A stretch of 64,000 nucleotides of DNA, taken from Streptomyces fuscichromogenes (GTDB taxonomy: Bacteria > Actinomycetota > Actinomycetes > Streptomycetales > Streptomycetaceae). The translations under genes were made by a program, and so were the position numbers. The first letter of the stretch is position 1; each line of letters starts with the position of its first letter. Positions 32,764 to 42,092 of this stretch are shown here, piece by piece. A model generated the notes under the pieces. That model worked only from the letters and a program-made list of their open reading frames with translations. It made no database searches and was not told the origin of the DNA. The stretch spans positions 118,742-182,741 of the forward strand of contig NZ_BMML01000009.1 of NCBI RefSeq assembly GCF_014645815.1. The letters run 5' to 3'.

Positions 32764-35376
32764 ATGACGACTTCCGCGACTCCCGGAACCGGCCCCACCG
32801 ACCGCCCCGGCGGTACCGGCCCCACCGAGAACTCCATGCGTCGCGCCCTGAAACGCGCCCGGGACGGCGTGGCCCTCGACGTTGCCGAGGCCGCCGTGCT
32901 GCTCCAGGCGCGCGGTGAGGCCCTGACCGACCTCGCCGCGTCCGCCGCCCGGGTGCGGGACGCGGGTCTCGCGCAGGCCGGCCGGCCCGGTGTCATCACG
33001 TACTCGAAGAGCGTCTTCATCCCCCTCACCCGGCTGTGCCGGGACAAGTGCCACTACTGCACGTTCGTCACCGTGCCCGGCAAGCTCCGCCGGGCCGGGC
33101 ACGGGATGTTCATGTCCCCGGACGAGGTCCTCGGCGTCGCCCGCAAGGGTGCGGCCCTCGGCTGCAAGGAAGCCCTGATCACCCTGGGCGACAAGCCGGA
33201 GGACCGCTGGCCGGAGGCGCGGGAGTGGCTCGACGCGCACGGCTACGACGACACGATCGCCTATGTGCGGGCCATCTCCGTGCGGATCCTGGAGGAGACC
33301 GGTCTGCTGCCGCACCTCAACCCGGGTGTGATGTCCTGGACGGACTTCCAGCGGCTGAAGCCGGTCGCGCCGTCGATGGGGATGATGCTGGAGACGACCG
33401 CGACCCGGCTGTGGTCCGAGCCCGGCGGCCCGCACCACGGGTCCCCGGACAAGGAGCCCGCCGTCCGGCTGCGGGTCCTGGAGGACGCGGGCCGCTCCTC
33501 GGTCCCCTTCACTTCCGGGATCCTGATCGGTATCGGCGAGACGTACGAGGAGCGGGCCGAGTCGCTGTTCGCGCTGCGGCGCGTGGCCCGGTCCTATCAC
33601 GGCGTCCAGGAGCTGATCATCCAGAACTTCCGTGCCAAGCCGGACACGGCGATGCGCGGTATGCCGGACGCCGAACTGGACGAGCTGGTCGCGGCGGTGG
33701 CGGTGGCGCGGCTGGTGATGGGGCCGGCGGGCAACATCCAGGCGCCGCCGAACCTCGTCGCCGGCGAGTACGAGCGGCTGATCGGCGCCGGTGTCGACGA
33801 CTGGGGCGGCGTCTCCCCGCTCACCATCGACCACGTCAACCCCGAGCGGCCCTGGCCGCAGATCGAGGAACTCACCCAGCGGTCGGCGGCGGCCGGGTTC
33901 GAGCTGCGGGAACGGCTGTGTGTGTACCCGGAGTTCGTCCGCCGCGGCGAGCCGTGGCTGGACCCCCGGCTGCGCCCGCACGTGGCCGCGCTCGCCGACC
34001 CCGAGACGGGCCTCGCGGTCGCGGACGCGGTGGTCGAGGGGCGTCCGTGGCAGGAGCCTGAGGAGGCCTTCACCGCCTCCGGGCGCACCGATCTGCACAC
34101 CGCCATCGACACCGAGGGCCGTAGCGGCGACCGGCGCGAGGACTTCGACGAGGTGTACGGCGACTGGGGCGCGCTGCGCGAGGCGGCCGCCCCCGGGATG
34201 GTGCCGGAGCGCATCGACACCGACGTCCGCCAGGCCCTGGCGAGGGCGGCCGACGACCCCACGAAGCTCACCGACGCCGAGGCCCTCGCCCTCTTCCACG
34301 CGGACGGCCCGGCGCTGGACGCGCTGACGGGGATCGCCGACGACGTACGGAAGTCCGCGGTCGGTGACGACGTCACCTACATCGTCACCCGGAACATCAA
34401 CTTCACCAACGTCTGCTACACCGGCTGCCGCTTCTGCGCCTTCGCGCAGCGCCGCACCGACGCCGACGCCTACACCCTCTCCCTGGACCAGGTCGCCGAC
34501 CGCGCCCAGCAGGCCTGGGACGTTGGCGCGGTCGAGGTCTGCATGCAGGGCGGCATCCACCCCGACCTGCCCGGCACCGCGTACTTCGACATCGCGAAGG
34601 CGGTCAAGGAACGCGTCCCCGGCATGCACGTGCACGCCTTCTCCCCGATGGAGGTCGTCAACGGCGCGACCCGCACCGGCCTGTCGATCAGGGAGTGGCT
34701 CACCGCGGCGAAGGAGGCGGGCCTGGACACCATCCCCGGGACGGCCGCGGAGATCCTCGACGACGAGGTCCGCTGGATCCTCACCAAGGGCAAGCTGCCC
34801 GCCGCCACCTGGATCGAGGTGATCACCACCGCCCACGAACTCGGCATCCGCTCCTCCTCCACCATGATGTACGGCCATGTCGACCAGCCCCGGCACTGGC
34901 TGGGCCACCTGCGCACGCTGGCAGGCATCCAGCAGCGCACCGGCGGCTTCACGGAGTTCGTGACGCTGCCCTTCATCCACACCAACGCGCCCGTCTATCT
35001 GGCGGGGATCTCCCGCCCCGGACCGACCATGCGCGACAACCGGGCCGTCACCGCGATGGCCCGGCTCCTCCTGCACCCCTACATCCCCAACATCCAGACG
35101 AGCTGGGTGAAACTCGGCGCCGAAGGCGCGGCCGAGATGCTCCGCTCCGGCGCCAACGACCTCGGCGGCACCCTGATGGAGGAGACGATCTCGCGGATGG
35201 CGGGGTCGTCGTACGGCTCGTACAAGTCGGTCCGGGACCTGATCGCCGTGGCGGAGGCCGCCGGGCGTCCGGCCAAGCCGCGCACGACGCTGTACGGCGA
35301 GGTGCCGGAGGAACGGCAGCGGGCGGCACAGGCCTCCGACGGGCACCTGCCGGAACTGCTCCCGGTGCTGGACTGA
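32764..35376 (+). CDS. fbiC: Bifunctional FO synthase (CofG/CofH fusion)
   Basis: 870 aa. Joins tyrosine with the pyrimidine 5-amino-6-ribitylamino-uracil to give FO, the F420 chromophore; two radical-SAM reactions in one chain. First cluster C-R-D-K-C-H-Y-C (residues 92-99, CofG half), second C-Y-T-G-C-R-F-C (551-558, CofH half). Other signatures: Y-S-K-S-V-F-I-P-L-T-R-L-C and C-M-Q-G-G-I-H-P. The fused form is the actinobacterial type. ATG start follows closely a palindromic element. It serves the LLM and Ddn-like enzymes nearby. Confidence 0.96.
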   Translation: MTTSATPGTGPTDRPGGTGPTENSMRRALKRARDGVALDVAEAAVLLQARGEALTDLAASAARVRDAGLAQAGRPGVITYSKSVFIPLTRLCRDKCHYCTFVTVPGKLRRAGHGMFMSPDEVLGVARKGAALGCKEALITLGDKPEDRWPEAREWLDAHGYDDTIAYVRAISVRILEETGLLPHLNPGVMSWTDFQRLKPVAPSMGMMLETTATRLWSEPGGPHHGSPDKEPAVRLRVLEDAGRSSVPFTSGILIGIGETYEERAESLFALRRVARSYHGVQELIIQNFRAKPDTAMRGMPDAELDELVAAVAVARLVMGPAGNIQAPPNLVAGEYERLIGAGVDDWGGVSPLTIDHVNPERPWPQIEELTQRSAAAGFELRERLCVYPEFVRRGEPWLDPRLRPHVAALADPETGLAVADAVVEGRPWQEPEEAFTASGRTDLHTAIDTEGRSGDRREDFDEVYGDWGALREAAAPGMVPERIDTDVRQALARAADDPTKLTDAEALALFHADGPALDALTGIADDVRKSAVGDDVTYIVTRNINFTNVCYTGCRFCAFAQRRTDADAYTLSLDQVADRAQQAWDVGAVEVCMQGGIHPDLPGTAYFDIAKAVKERVPGMHVHAFSPMEVVNGATRTGLSIREWLTAAKEAGLDTIPGTAAEILDDEVRWILTKGKLPAATWIEVITTAHELGIRSSSTMMYGHVDQPRHWLGHLRTLAGIQQRTGGFTEFVTLPFIHTNAPVYLAGISRPGPTMRDNRAVTAMARLLLHPYIPNIQTSWVKLGAEGAAEMLRSGANDLGGTLMEETISRMAGSSYGSYKSVRDLIAVAEAAGRPAKPRTTLYGEVPEERQRAAQASDGHLPELLPVLD

Positions 35377-35465
35377 GCCGTCGGACGGGCGGGCCGCGCA
35401 CAGTACGATGATCCGACCCCTGTGCGAATAGGCGGGGGGCCTCATAACGGAGGAGATGCGTACCC

Positions 35466-36047
35466 GTGGCTGCCCGACTGCTGCCCTCCTGGGTCTGGGT
35501 CACCGGTCTGACGGCCGGGGCGACGGTCGCCGTCGTCTTCCTCGCCCTCCAGGCCGACAAGGGGCCGCACCCCACGGCCGCGGCGGTCCGCCCGTCGGCG
35601 AGCGCGTCCGCGGGCGCGTCGGCGGGCGCCCACGCCTCCGCGTCACCGGCCCCGGTGAAGGCCCCCGCCGTACCGGCGGCCTCCGGCACCGGCCGCCGGA
35701 TCGTCTACTCGCTCGGCGCCAAGCGGGTGTGGACGGTCGACGCGAGCGACAAGGCGACCCGCACGTTCACGGTGTGGCCGGGGACGGTCAGTCCCGACCC
35801 CGGCACCTACACGATCTCCAAGACCCTGGCGTCCACGACCGGCTCGGACGGCGTCCAGATCGAGCACATCCTCTACTTCGCGTCGAAGTCGGGGCTGTCG
35901 GTCGCCTTCTCCAACGCGGTCGACGGCGCCTCCCCGGCGCCCGCCGCCGGCAAGCAGACCAGCGGCATCCGGATGCCCAAGGCGGACGGCGCGGCCCTGT
36001 GGACCTTCGGCACGGAGCCGGACACCAAGGTGACGGTCGTCAAGTAG
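35466..36047 (+). CDS. Membrane-anchored L,D-transpeptidase-like protein lacking the SHGC motif
   Basis: 193 aa. One N-terminal membrane helix (residues 8-28), Ala/Ser/Pro linker, then a compact domain reading V-Y-S-L-G-A-K-R-V-W-T-V-D, T-V-S-P-D-P-G-T-Y and G-I-R-M-P-K-A-D-G-A-A-L-W. The order resembles YkuD L,D-transpeptidases, where the last block is normally S-H-G-C-V-R-M; here it is T-S-G-I-R-M, without catalytic Cys or His. If so, a cell-wall binding pseudoenzyme. GTG 35466 is supported by GGAGG upstream. Convergent with the lipoprotein gene, overlapping 8 bp. Confidence 0.7.
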   Translation: MAARLLPSWVWVTGLTAGATVAVVFLALQADKGPHPTAAAVRPSASASAGASAGAHASASPAPVKAPAVPAASGTGRRIVYSLGAKRVWTVDASDKATRTFTVWPGTVSPDPGTYTISKTLASTTGSDGVQIEHILYFASKSGLSVAFSNAVDGASPAPAAGKQTSGIRMPKADGAALWTFGTEPDTKVTVVK

Positions 36048-37068
36048 GCCGGACGACCCGCCGAGCGGTCGCCGTCGCGGTCCGCCAGTCCTTCGTCAGC
36101 TCGGCCATGGCGGTCTTCTGCCGTGCGGTGAGCAGGGTGTCGGCCAGGCGCTTCCTGATCGCCACGACCTCGGTCGGGATCCGCAGCCGCAGCGCGCAGG
36201 TGCCGTCCGCCACCGCGGTCGCGATCTCCCGCTTCCGCAGCGCGGGGGTGGCGCCGGACCGCGCGTACGACGCCCTGAGCCCGGCCTGGGCGTCGCCCGG
36301 CTGCGCGTAGTGGTAGCCCTTGGCCGCCATGCACGTGCTCCACTTCCGCATCAGGGCCAGGTAGGCGGCGTCGCGCTGGACCGGGCGGGTGAGCGTGGCG
36401 TTCAGGTTCTGGGGGACGACCGCCAGTTCGGCGTAGGTGGTCAGGCTGCCGTACAGACGCCTGCGGCTGTCCGCCTCGCAGCCCTTCACCGAGAACTCCA
36501 GGGAGCCCTCCGACATGCGGAACGTGCGCAGGTCGGAGGTGGAGCCGCGCAGGGCCGTCATGTAGGCGGCCGCCTCGGCGGTGGGCAGGCGCCGGACGTA
36601 GGCGTCGTTCGCCGAGGCCGCGTTCGCCGAGGCCGCGTTCGCCGAGGCCGCGTTCGGCGCGGCCGTGTTCGCGGTGCCGCCGGTCGAGGTCGGCTTTCCG
36701 CTGGTGGCCGCGTACTGCGCGTACAGCCCGTAGCCCTGGCTGCGTCGCCGCGGGAGGTCCACCTGGGCGCTCGGGCCGGTCGCGGACGCCGACGCCGGGT
36801 CGACGACCACGTAACGGAGTCCCTTGGCCGTCATGCAGGAGGCGATGAGCTGGGACTCCGCGCGGGTCAGTGACTTCTCGGCGGCCGGGTAGGTGCCGGA
36901 ATAGGTCAGCAGGTCGAGACCGGCCGGTGCGATCGCGGGGGCCCGGGTGGCATGCGGCGCGGAGGCGGGTCCCGCGCAGCCCGTGAGGACGAGGGCGACC
37001 GCGGCGGCACAGGCGAGGAGGCCACCGGTTCCGGGCGTACGGACGGGGCGTGTGGAGGCCGTCGGCAT
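36040..37068 (-). CDS. Secreted lipoprotein of unknown function
   Basis: 342 aa. Signal with lipobox V-L-T-G-C-A-G (Cys about residue 31). Mature protein: C-M-T-A-K-G-L-R-Y, K-G-C-E, and K-W-S-T-C-M-A-A-K-G-Y-H-Y; the repeated C-M-x-A-K-G-[LY] suggests two related Cys-containing helical lobes, a pattern seen in hypothetical actinobacterial lipoproteins. Three A-A-S-A-N copies come from a 15-bp coding repeat near 36610-36655. No family name known to me. Confidence 0.68.
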   Translation of the reverse strand: MPTASTRPVRTPGTGGLLACAAAVALVLTGCAGPASAPHATRAPAIAPAGLDLLTYSGTYPAAEKSLTRAESQLIASCMTAKGLRYVVVDPASASATGPSAQVDLPRRRSQGYGLYAQYAATSGKPTSTGGTANTAAPNAASANAASANAASANDAYVRRLPTAEAAAYMTALRGSTSDLRTFRMSEGSLEFSVKGCEADSRRRLYGSLTTYAELAVVPQNLNATLTRPVQRDAAYLALMRKWSTCMAAKGYHYAQPGDAQAGLRASYARSGATPALRKREIATAVADGTCALRLRIPTEVVAIRKRLADTLLTARQKTAMAELTKDWRTATATARRVVRPT

Positions 37069-37092
37069 CGTGGAGGATCTCCTGCGACTCGG

Positions 37093-37128
37093 GGCGGGCG
37101 GGCGGGGTCGGAACCCCGGCCGCCCGCC
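37093..37128 (-). terminator. Hairpin after the I36 inhibitor gene
   Basis: GGCGGGCGGGCGGGGT (37093-37108) pairs with ACCCCGGCCGCCCGCC (37113-37128) with one mismatch and a 4-nt loop, about 60 bp downstream of the leftward inhibitor gene. Confidence 0.65.
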
Positions 37129-37190
37129 TGGTTGTTACGGGGACCGGAACCGGGGCTGGAACCGAGGCCGGGACCGGGGCCGGGGCGCGG

Positions 37191-37640
37191 TCAGGGCGCC
37201 ACCCACGAGTTGGACGAGATGACGTCGTTCCAGGCGGCGCTCAGGTCGCCGCCCACGCCCCTGTCGATCACTCCCGAACTGCCCGAGTAGCCGGCGTCGG
37301 TGTACACCACGGCGTTGTCGTTCACGCCGTCGTTGTAGATCGACGAGGCGCAGTCGTTCCACGTCCCGGTCTGGCACGTCGAGTGGGAGAAGGCGGTCCA
37401 GTTGGTGTTCGACCCGGACAGCTTGCCCGGCCCGTCGCTGTAGCCGATGTTGACCCAGAAGCAGAGGTAACCGGCCGAGCAGCCGGAGGGGACAGCCGCG
37501 GGCGTGGCGACCTGGGCGGAGAGGGCCGACGACGTGGAGCCGGCGATGACGGAGCTTCCGGACGAGTCGGCGGCCGCGGTGCCGACCGCGGTTCCGAGCA
37601 GCAGGACGACGCCCGCCGCGACGGCTGACATTCTCTTCAT
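37191..37640 (-). CDS. Secreted peptidase inhibitor family I36 protein
   Basis: 149 aa. Signal peptide with Ala/Val core to about residue 25; the mature domain has C-S-A-G-Y-L-C-F-W-V-N (gamma-crystallin-like I36 start), C-Q-T-G-T-W-N-D-C-A-S-S-I-Y-N-D-G and S-N-S-W-V-A at the end. Four Cys would form two disulfides. I36 inhibitors (SMI type) block metalloproteases. ATG 37640 with GGGAGCG 5 nt upstream. Single-gene unit followed by a terminator. Confidence 0.83.
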   Translation of the reverse strand: MKRMSAVAAGVVLLLGTAVGTAAADSSGSSVIAGSTSSALSAQVATPAAVPSGCSAGYLCFWVNIGYSDGPGKLSGSNTNWTAFSHSTCQTGTWNDCASSIYNDGVNDNAVVYTDAGYSGSSGVIDRGVGGDLSAAWNDVISSNSWVAP

Positions 37641-37877
37641 TTTCTCGCTCCCTGAACGGTGACTGAGCAGGGTGAATGGCATGGACGGGATTCACGGTGT
37701 CAGAGGCGTCCACCGGTGGCCATGATGTGCGGCGTGGCCTTAAAGGCGCAGGTCAACAGGGAGGAATGAGTTACTCCACAAGTTTTTCGGGTTTCGTGGT
37801 GTTCAGCGGCGGACGGGTCTGGTCATCCTGGGACGAACAGGCCCCGGACCAGGGCCCGTGGGGGTGGGGGGACCGCC

Positions 37878-38852
37878 ATGCTCCGCATTCGTTTCACGGA
37901 CGCCGACCTTGCCCGGACCCGCGTGGTCCACGAGCCGGACCCGCTGTGGGAGGTCGGGCAGAGTCTGCACCGCTTCCAGACCCGGCAGGGCCGCTGGGCC
38001 TACGCGCACTGGTACCGGGGCACCTGCCAGCGCTTACGGGAGAGCGGCCAGCAGCGGGTCCTGCGGGAGATGCTGGTGCCGCTCTTCCGCCGCGGCCCCT
38101 ACTACCCGGACTTCCTCAACCCGGCCGAGGCGTCCGAGGGCCTGGCGGCCGGACTGGAGGCCGTCCTGGCCACCCCGCCGCGCCGGGTACTGGCCGAGTT
38201 GCTGACCCTCGCCGGGGTCTCGGGCGCACCGCCCTGGGTGCCGGAGCTGGTCCGCCCGGACGGCCGCCGGGAGCTGGTCCGGGCGCTGCGGGACTACCAC
38301 GCCACCGCGATCGCCCCCTACGGCGAGGAGATCCAGGCGCGCATCGACGCGGACCGGGTGATCCGGTGCCGGGCGCTGCTGGACGGCGGCGTCGAGGCCC
38401 TGCTCGACGGCCTGGGGCCGGACATCCACTGGCGGCGGCCGGTCCTCTACGTCGGCCATCCCACCGTCGACCGGGACATCCGGCTCGACGGGCGGGGCCT
38501 GAAGCTCGTACCGTCCTACTTCTGCTGGCAGACCCCGGTCCCGATCGCCGACCCCGCCATGGACCCGGTCCTCGTCTACCCGCTGCACCAGCAGCCGAGC
38601 CCCGTGCAGAGCGCCGGCGCCTCCCTGACCTCGCTGCTCGGCCGCACCCGGGCCATCGTGCTGCGCGCGGCCGCCGCCGGCGCGACCACCGGCGAACTCG
38701 CCCGGGTCGCCGGGGTCTCCGCGTCCTCGATCAGCCAGCACACCACCGTGCTGCGCGACGCGGGCCTGATCACCAGCCAGCGGCAGGCCGCGAGCGTCCT
38801 GCACACCCTGACCCCGCTCGGCGCGTCCATGCTCCGCGCGAACCTCGGCTGA
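37878..38852 (+). CDS. DUF5937/ArsR-type transcriptional regulator with TTA codon
   Basis: 324 aa. Long N-terminal DUF5937-like domain (L-R-I-R-F-T-D-A-D-L-A-R-T-R at the start), C-terminal winged helix with T-G-E-L-A-R-V-A-G-V-S-A-S-S-I-S-Q-H-T (ArsR-like recognition helix) and L-R-D-A-G-L-I. It contains an in-frame TTA leucine codon at 38034-38036 (residue 53), which in Streptomyces makes translation depend on the bldA tRNA, so expression is likely late in development. No obvious target in the window. Confidence 0.85.
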   Translation: MLRIRFTDADLARTRVVHEPDPLWEVGQSLHRFQTRQGRWAYAHWYRGTCQRLRESGQQRVLREMLVPLFRRGPYYPDFLNPAEASEGLAAGLEAVLATPPRRVLAELLTLAGVSGAPPWVPELVRPDGRRELVRALRDYHATAIAPYGEEIQARIDADRVIRCRALLDGGVEALLDGLGPDIHWRRPVLYVGHPTVDRDIRLDGRGLKLVPSYFCWQTPVPIADPAMDPVLVYPLHQQPSPVQSAGASLTSLLGRTRAIVLRAAAAGATTGELARVAGVSASSISQHTTVLRDAGLITSQRQAASVLHTLTPLGASMLRANLG

Positions 38853-38867
38853 CGAGGCCCGGACCGC

Positions 38868-39371
38868 TCAGTCGTCCGCGGCCGACCGCTCCGACAGCTG
38901 TACGACGACGAGCGCGAGCCCGGTGAGCACCAGCACCCGGGTCGCCGCATCCAGTCCGTTCCAGGTCTTGGACTGCCACATGGAGAACCACTCACCGCCG
39001 ATCCCGATGAACCCGGCGCCGAAGAGCAGTACGAGCATCAGCAGGCCGTAGGTGGAGACGCGCCGCGCGCGGACGTCGTCGCGGCGCGCCCACAGCCAGG
39101 TCCCGGCGATCAGCACGAGCGCGGCCACCGTCTCCCACACGATGACGGCGACATAGGCGGCGTTCTCAAGTCCCTTGTCGGTCACGGCCCGCCACATCAG
39201 GTCGTCGTCCTTGAACGTGGTATCCATGGCCAGCACATGCTGGACGAAGGCCTGGTTGGTACCGAAGTCGGTGATGTTCCCGAAGGCGACGAGGGTGATG
39301 TAGAGAGCGACCGTGCCGGTGAGAACGGCGGCGGCGAGCGGGAGCGCGCGAGGCGCATAGGGGGTGGACAT
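38868..39371 (-). CDS. DUF2165-family integral membrane protein
   Basis: 167 aa with four hydrophobic helices. F-G-N-I-T-D-F-G-T-N, F-V-Q-H-V-L-A-M-D-T-T-F and G-G-E-W-F-S-M-W-Q-S are conserved DUF2165 segments. Function unknown. Convergent with the HTH gene (15-bp gap). Confidence 0.85.
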   Translation of the reverse strand: MSTPYAPRALPLAAAVLTGTVALYITLVAFGNITDFGTNQAFVQHVLAMDTTFKDDDLMWRAVTDKGLENAAYVAVIVWETVAALVLIAGTWLWARRDDVRARRVSTYGLLMLVLLFGAGFIGIGGEWFSMWQSKTWNGLDAATRVLVLTGLALVVVQLSERSAADD

Positions 39372-39538
39372 GCCAACCTCCTTCCCCGGCCCGGCTGTTC
39401 ACACCCTCTGTTCGGCAGCCGTCGGGCGACCCGACGCCGACCCGCTTCGCGTTCTTCGAGAGTTCGGAGAAGGCGACCGTGGGGGTGGGCACGGGCCTCT
39501 GCCAGACTTGGTGTGGACCGGCTGCGGGGGTGGTGCGG

Positions 39539-41914
39539 ATGGGGTCGACAAGGCCGTCGATGCAGGAGCTGATCGGGCGTCGGCGCAGGGCCGGGTTCGT
39601 GGGGCGGGTCGACGAGCGGGCCGCGTTCCGGCGGAACCTGGAGCTGCCGCCGGAGGACGAGCGGCATCGGTTCCTCTTCCATGTGCACGGTGACGCGGGC
39701 GTCGGAAAGACCTGCCTGGTGAGGGAGTTGCAGCAGATCGCCCAGGAGGCGGGCGCGCTGACCGCGTACGTGGACGAGGGCACGGCGGGCAGCGTGCCCG
39801 AGGCGATGGACGCGATGGTCCGTCAGTTCGGTGACCGGGGGAGGCGGTTCAAGGAGCTGGAGCGGCTGCTGACCGCGCACCGGGAGCGGCGGCACGAGGC
39901 GGAGGCCGCCCTGGCGATGGGCGACCCGGAGGACCGGGAGGGGCCGTCGGCGGGGAGCCTGGCCGTGGCGCGGGCCGCGCAGGTGGGACTCGGGATGGTC
40001 CCGGTGGCCGGCGCCTTCGCCGCCGCCCTGGACACGGACCGGCTCGCCCAGGGCGCCGACCGGCTCCGGGCCCGCTTCCGCAGCCAGGAGGACGTCCAGC
40101 TGGTGCTCTCTCCCGAGCAGGTGCTGACCCCGGTGCTGCTGAGCGAGCTGGCCGGCGCGGCCGGCACGGTCCCCTGGATCGTCCTCCTCCTCGACACCTA
40201 CGAGCGCACCGGCCCGTTCCTGGGCCCCTGGCTGCACGACATCATGACCACCGACCGCTACGGCACCCTCCCCGCCAACACCGTCGTGGTCACCTCCGGC
40301 CAGCACCCCTTCGACACCGCCCGCTGGGGTGGCTTCGCGGACTTCATGACCGACCTCCCGCTCGGCCCGTTCACCGAGTCGGAGGCGCGGGGACTGCTCG
40401 CCGACAAGGGGGTACGGGACGAACCGGTGGTCGCGGAGGTGCTCCGGCTCACCGGCGGCCTGCCGGTGCTCGTCACCGCCCTCGCCGAACAGCGCCCCAC
40501 CGACCCGGACGACGTGGGCGACCCCAGCGCCACCGCCGTGGAACGCTTCCTGAAGTGGGAGCCCGATCCGGCCCGCCGGTCGGTGGCACTCGCCTGCGCC
40601 CTGCCCCGACGCCTCGACCTGGACGTCTTCCGGACCGCCGTGGACTGCCCGGACGAGGACGCCGACGCGCTCTTCGACTGGCTGCGCGGCCTGCCGTTCG
40701 TCACCGAGCGACCCGACCGGCTGACCTACCACGACCTGGTCCGGGACGCGATGCTCCGACTGCGCCGACGGCACTCGCCACGCGACTGGAGACGGGAGCA
40801 CGAGAGACTGGCGGAGGCCTACGGCGGCTGGCGCGAGGAGGCGGCGCAGGGCCTGCTCCCCGGCACGGAATGGGACCACCGGGCGTGGCGCGAACTCCTG
40901 CTGGAGGAGACGTACCACCGGTTGTGCGCCCGGCCGCAGACCGCTGTGCCGGGAGCGCTGAACGCCTTCCTGCCGGCCTGCGCCGCGGATCCGGCGGTCG
41001 GCCGCCGCTGGGCGGCCATGATGACGGAGGCGGGCGTCACCGCCGACGCCCCGGCCGTACGGGACTGGGGCCGGCGCCTGAGCGAGGCCCTCGCCGACGG
41101 GGTGGCCGGGGCCATGGACCTGCTCCTCGCCCGGCCCGGCCTGGACAGCGGCAGCCGGGCCCTGGCACATGTCCTCCGGGGCCGGGAACTACGCACCACA
41201 GGAGACTTTCCCCGCTCCCTGGCCGAGTACGACCGGGCGATCGACCTGGATCCGGAGCGGCCGACGGCCTACTACGGCCGTGGTCTGTGCCACCGGGCGC
41301 TGGGCGCCTTCGACGGCGCCCTCGCCGATCTGGACCGCGCGGACGAACTCGCCCCCGACACCGCGCTGTACATCGCGGCCCGGGGCGAGACCCACCGGAT
41401 GGCGGGCCGGTTCACCGAGGCGCTGGCCGACCTGGACCGGGCCGTCGTCCTGGAACCGGCCGACGCGAGCACCCTGGCCTCCCGGGCGGTGTGCCGACAC
41501 GCGTTGGAGCAGTACGACGCGGCCCTCGCCGATTTCGACCGCGCGCTGAGCCTCAACCCCGGGCATCTGTGGGCGCGGGTGCGCAGGGCGCGGCTGCGCG
41601 GCGCCCGGGGTGAGTGGGCCGAGGCCTTCGCCGACCTCGACGAGACGGTCCGGCGTGCGCCCGACCGGGCCTGGCTCGCCTCCGAGCGCGGCGACGCGTA
41701 CCGGCGAGCGGGCCGCTTCACGGACGCGGTCACCGAACTCACCCGGGCCGTCACCCTGCTGCCCGACTACCCTTCCGCCCTCGCCGGCCGAGGCGCGGCC
41801 CTCCATGAACTGGGCCGCACCGAGGAGGCCTTGACCGACCTCGACCACGCCATCGAGCTGGACCCCGACTTCACCTGGGCACGGGAGGTACGCGGCCGGC
41901 TCAGTGCCGGATGA
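39539..41914 (+). CDS. STAND-type ATPase with C-terminal TPR repeats
   Basis: About 791 aa. N-terminal P-loop domain: Walker A in H-G-D-A-G-V-G-K-T-C-L-V near residue 55, D-T-Y-E-R acid segment, L-G-P-F-T-E-S-E-A-R. The C-terminal third is a TPR array with D-L-D-R-A-x-x-L-x-P repeats (at least six). Such NB-ARC/TPR proteins act as signalling or defence switches. ATG 39539 is preferred; GTG 39479 upstream would add about 20 residues. The 3' end overlaps the convergent DUF397 gene by 14 bp. Role here unknown. Confidence 0.8.
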   Translation: MGSTRPSMQELIGRRRRAGFVGRVDERAAFRRNLELPPEDERHRFLFHVHGDAGVGKTCLVRELQQIAQEAGALTAYVDEGTAGSVPEAMDAMVRQFGDRGRRFKELERLLTAHRERRHEAEAALAMGDPEDREGPSAGSLAVARAAQVGLGMVPVAGAFAAALDTDRLAQGADRLRARFRSQEDVQLVLSPEQVLTPVLLSELAGAAGTVPWIVLLLDTYERTGPFLGPWLHDIMTTDRYGTLPANTVVVTSGQHPFDTARWGGFADFMTDLPLGPFTESEARGLLADKGVRDEPVVAEVLRLTGGLPVLVTALAEQRPTDPDDVGDPSATAVERFLKWEPDPARRSVALACALPRRLDLDVFRTAVDCPDEDADALFDWLRGLPFVTERPDRLTYHDLVRDAMLRLRRRHSPRDWRREHERLAEAYGGWREEAAQGLLPGTEWDHRAWRELLLEETYHRLCARPQTAVPGALNAFLPACAADPAVGRRWAAMMTEAGVTADAPAVRDWGRRLSEALADGVAGAMDLLLARPGLDSGSRALAHVLRGRELRTTGDFPRSLAEYDRAIDLDPERPTAYYGRGLCHRALGAFDGALADLDRADELAPDTALYIAARGETHRMAGRFTEALADLDRAVVLEPADASTLASRAVCRHALEQYDAALADFDRALSLNPGHLWARVRRARLRGARGEWAEAFADLDETVRRAPDRAWLASERGDAYRRAGRFTDAVTELTRAVTLLPDYPSALAGRGAALHELGRTEEALTDLDHAIELDPDFTWAREVRGRLSAG

Positions 41915-42092
41915 CTCCGACGAACGCCGACCATGCGCCGTCGGCGAAGGCGAGCGTGGCCCTGTCCTTGTCCTTGGAGTCGCGGACGTGGACGGTGGGG
42001 GTCGGGGTGGCGGGGGATATGGCGACCTCGACGCAATCGGGGCCGTCGTTGCCGCTGTAGCTGCTCTTGAACCAGTTCAGTGCGGAGTTCAT
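41901..42092 (-). CDS. DUF397 protein, module 2
   Basis: 63 aa: W-F-K-S-S-Y-S-G-N-D-G-P-D-C-V-E-V-A, followed by V-R-D-S-K-D and W-S-A-F-V-G. The ATG overlaps the XRE stop (ATGA), tighter than the 10-bp gap in module 1. Confidence 0.88.
   Translation of the reverse strand: MNSALNWFKSSYSGNDGPDCVEVAISPATPTPTVHVRDSKDKDRATLAFADGAWSAFVGVIRH

Noticed and set aside
32662..35445. 927-codon frame antisense to fbiC
   Set aside because: fbiC is complete with both radical-SAM clusters; antisense is low-complexity.
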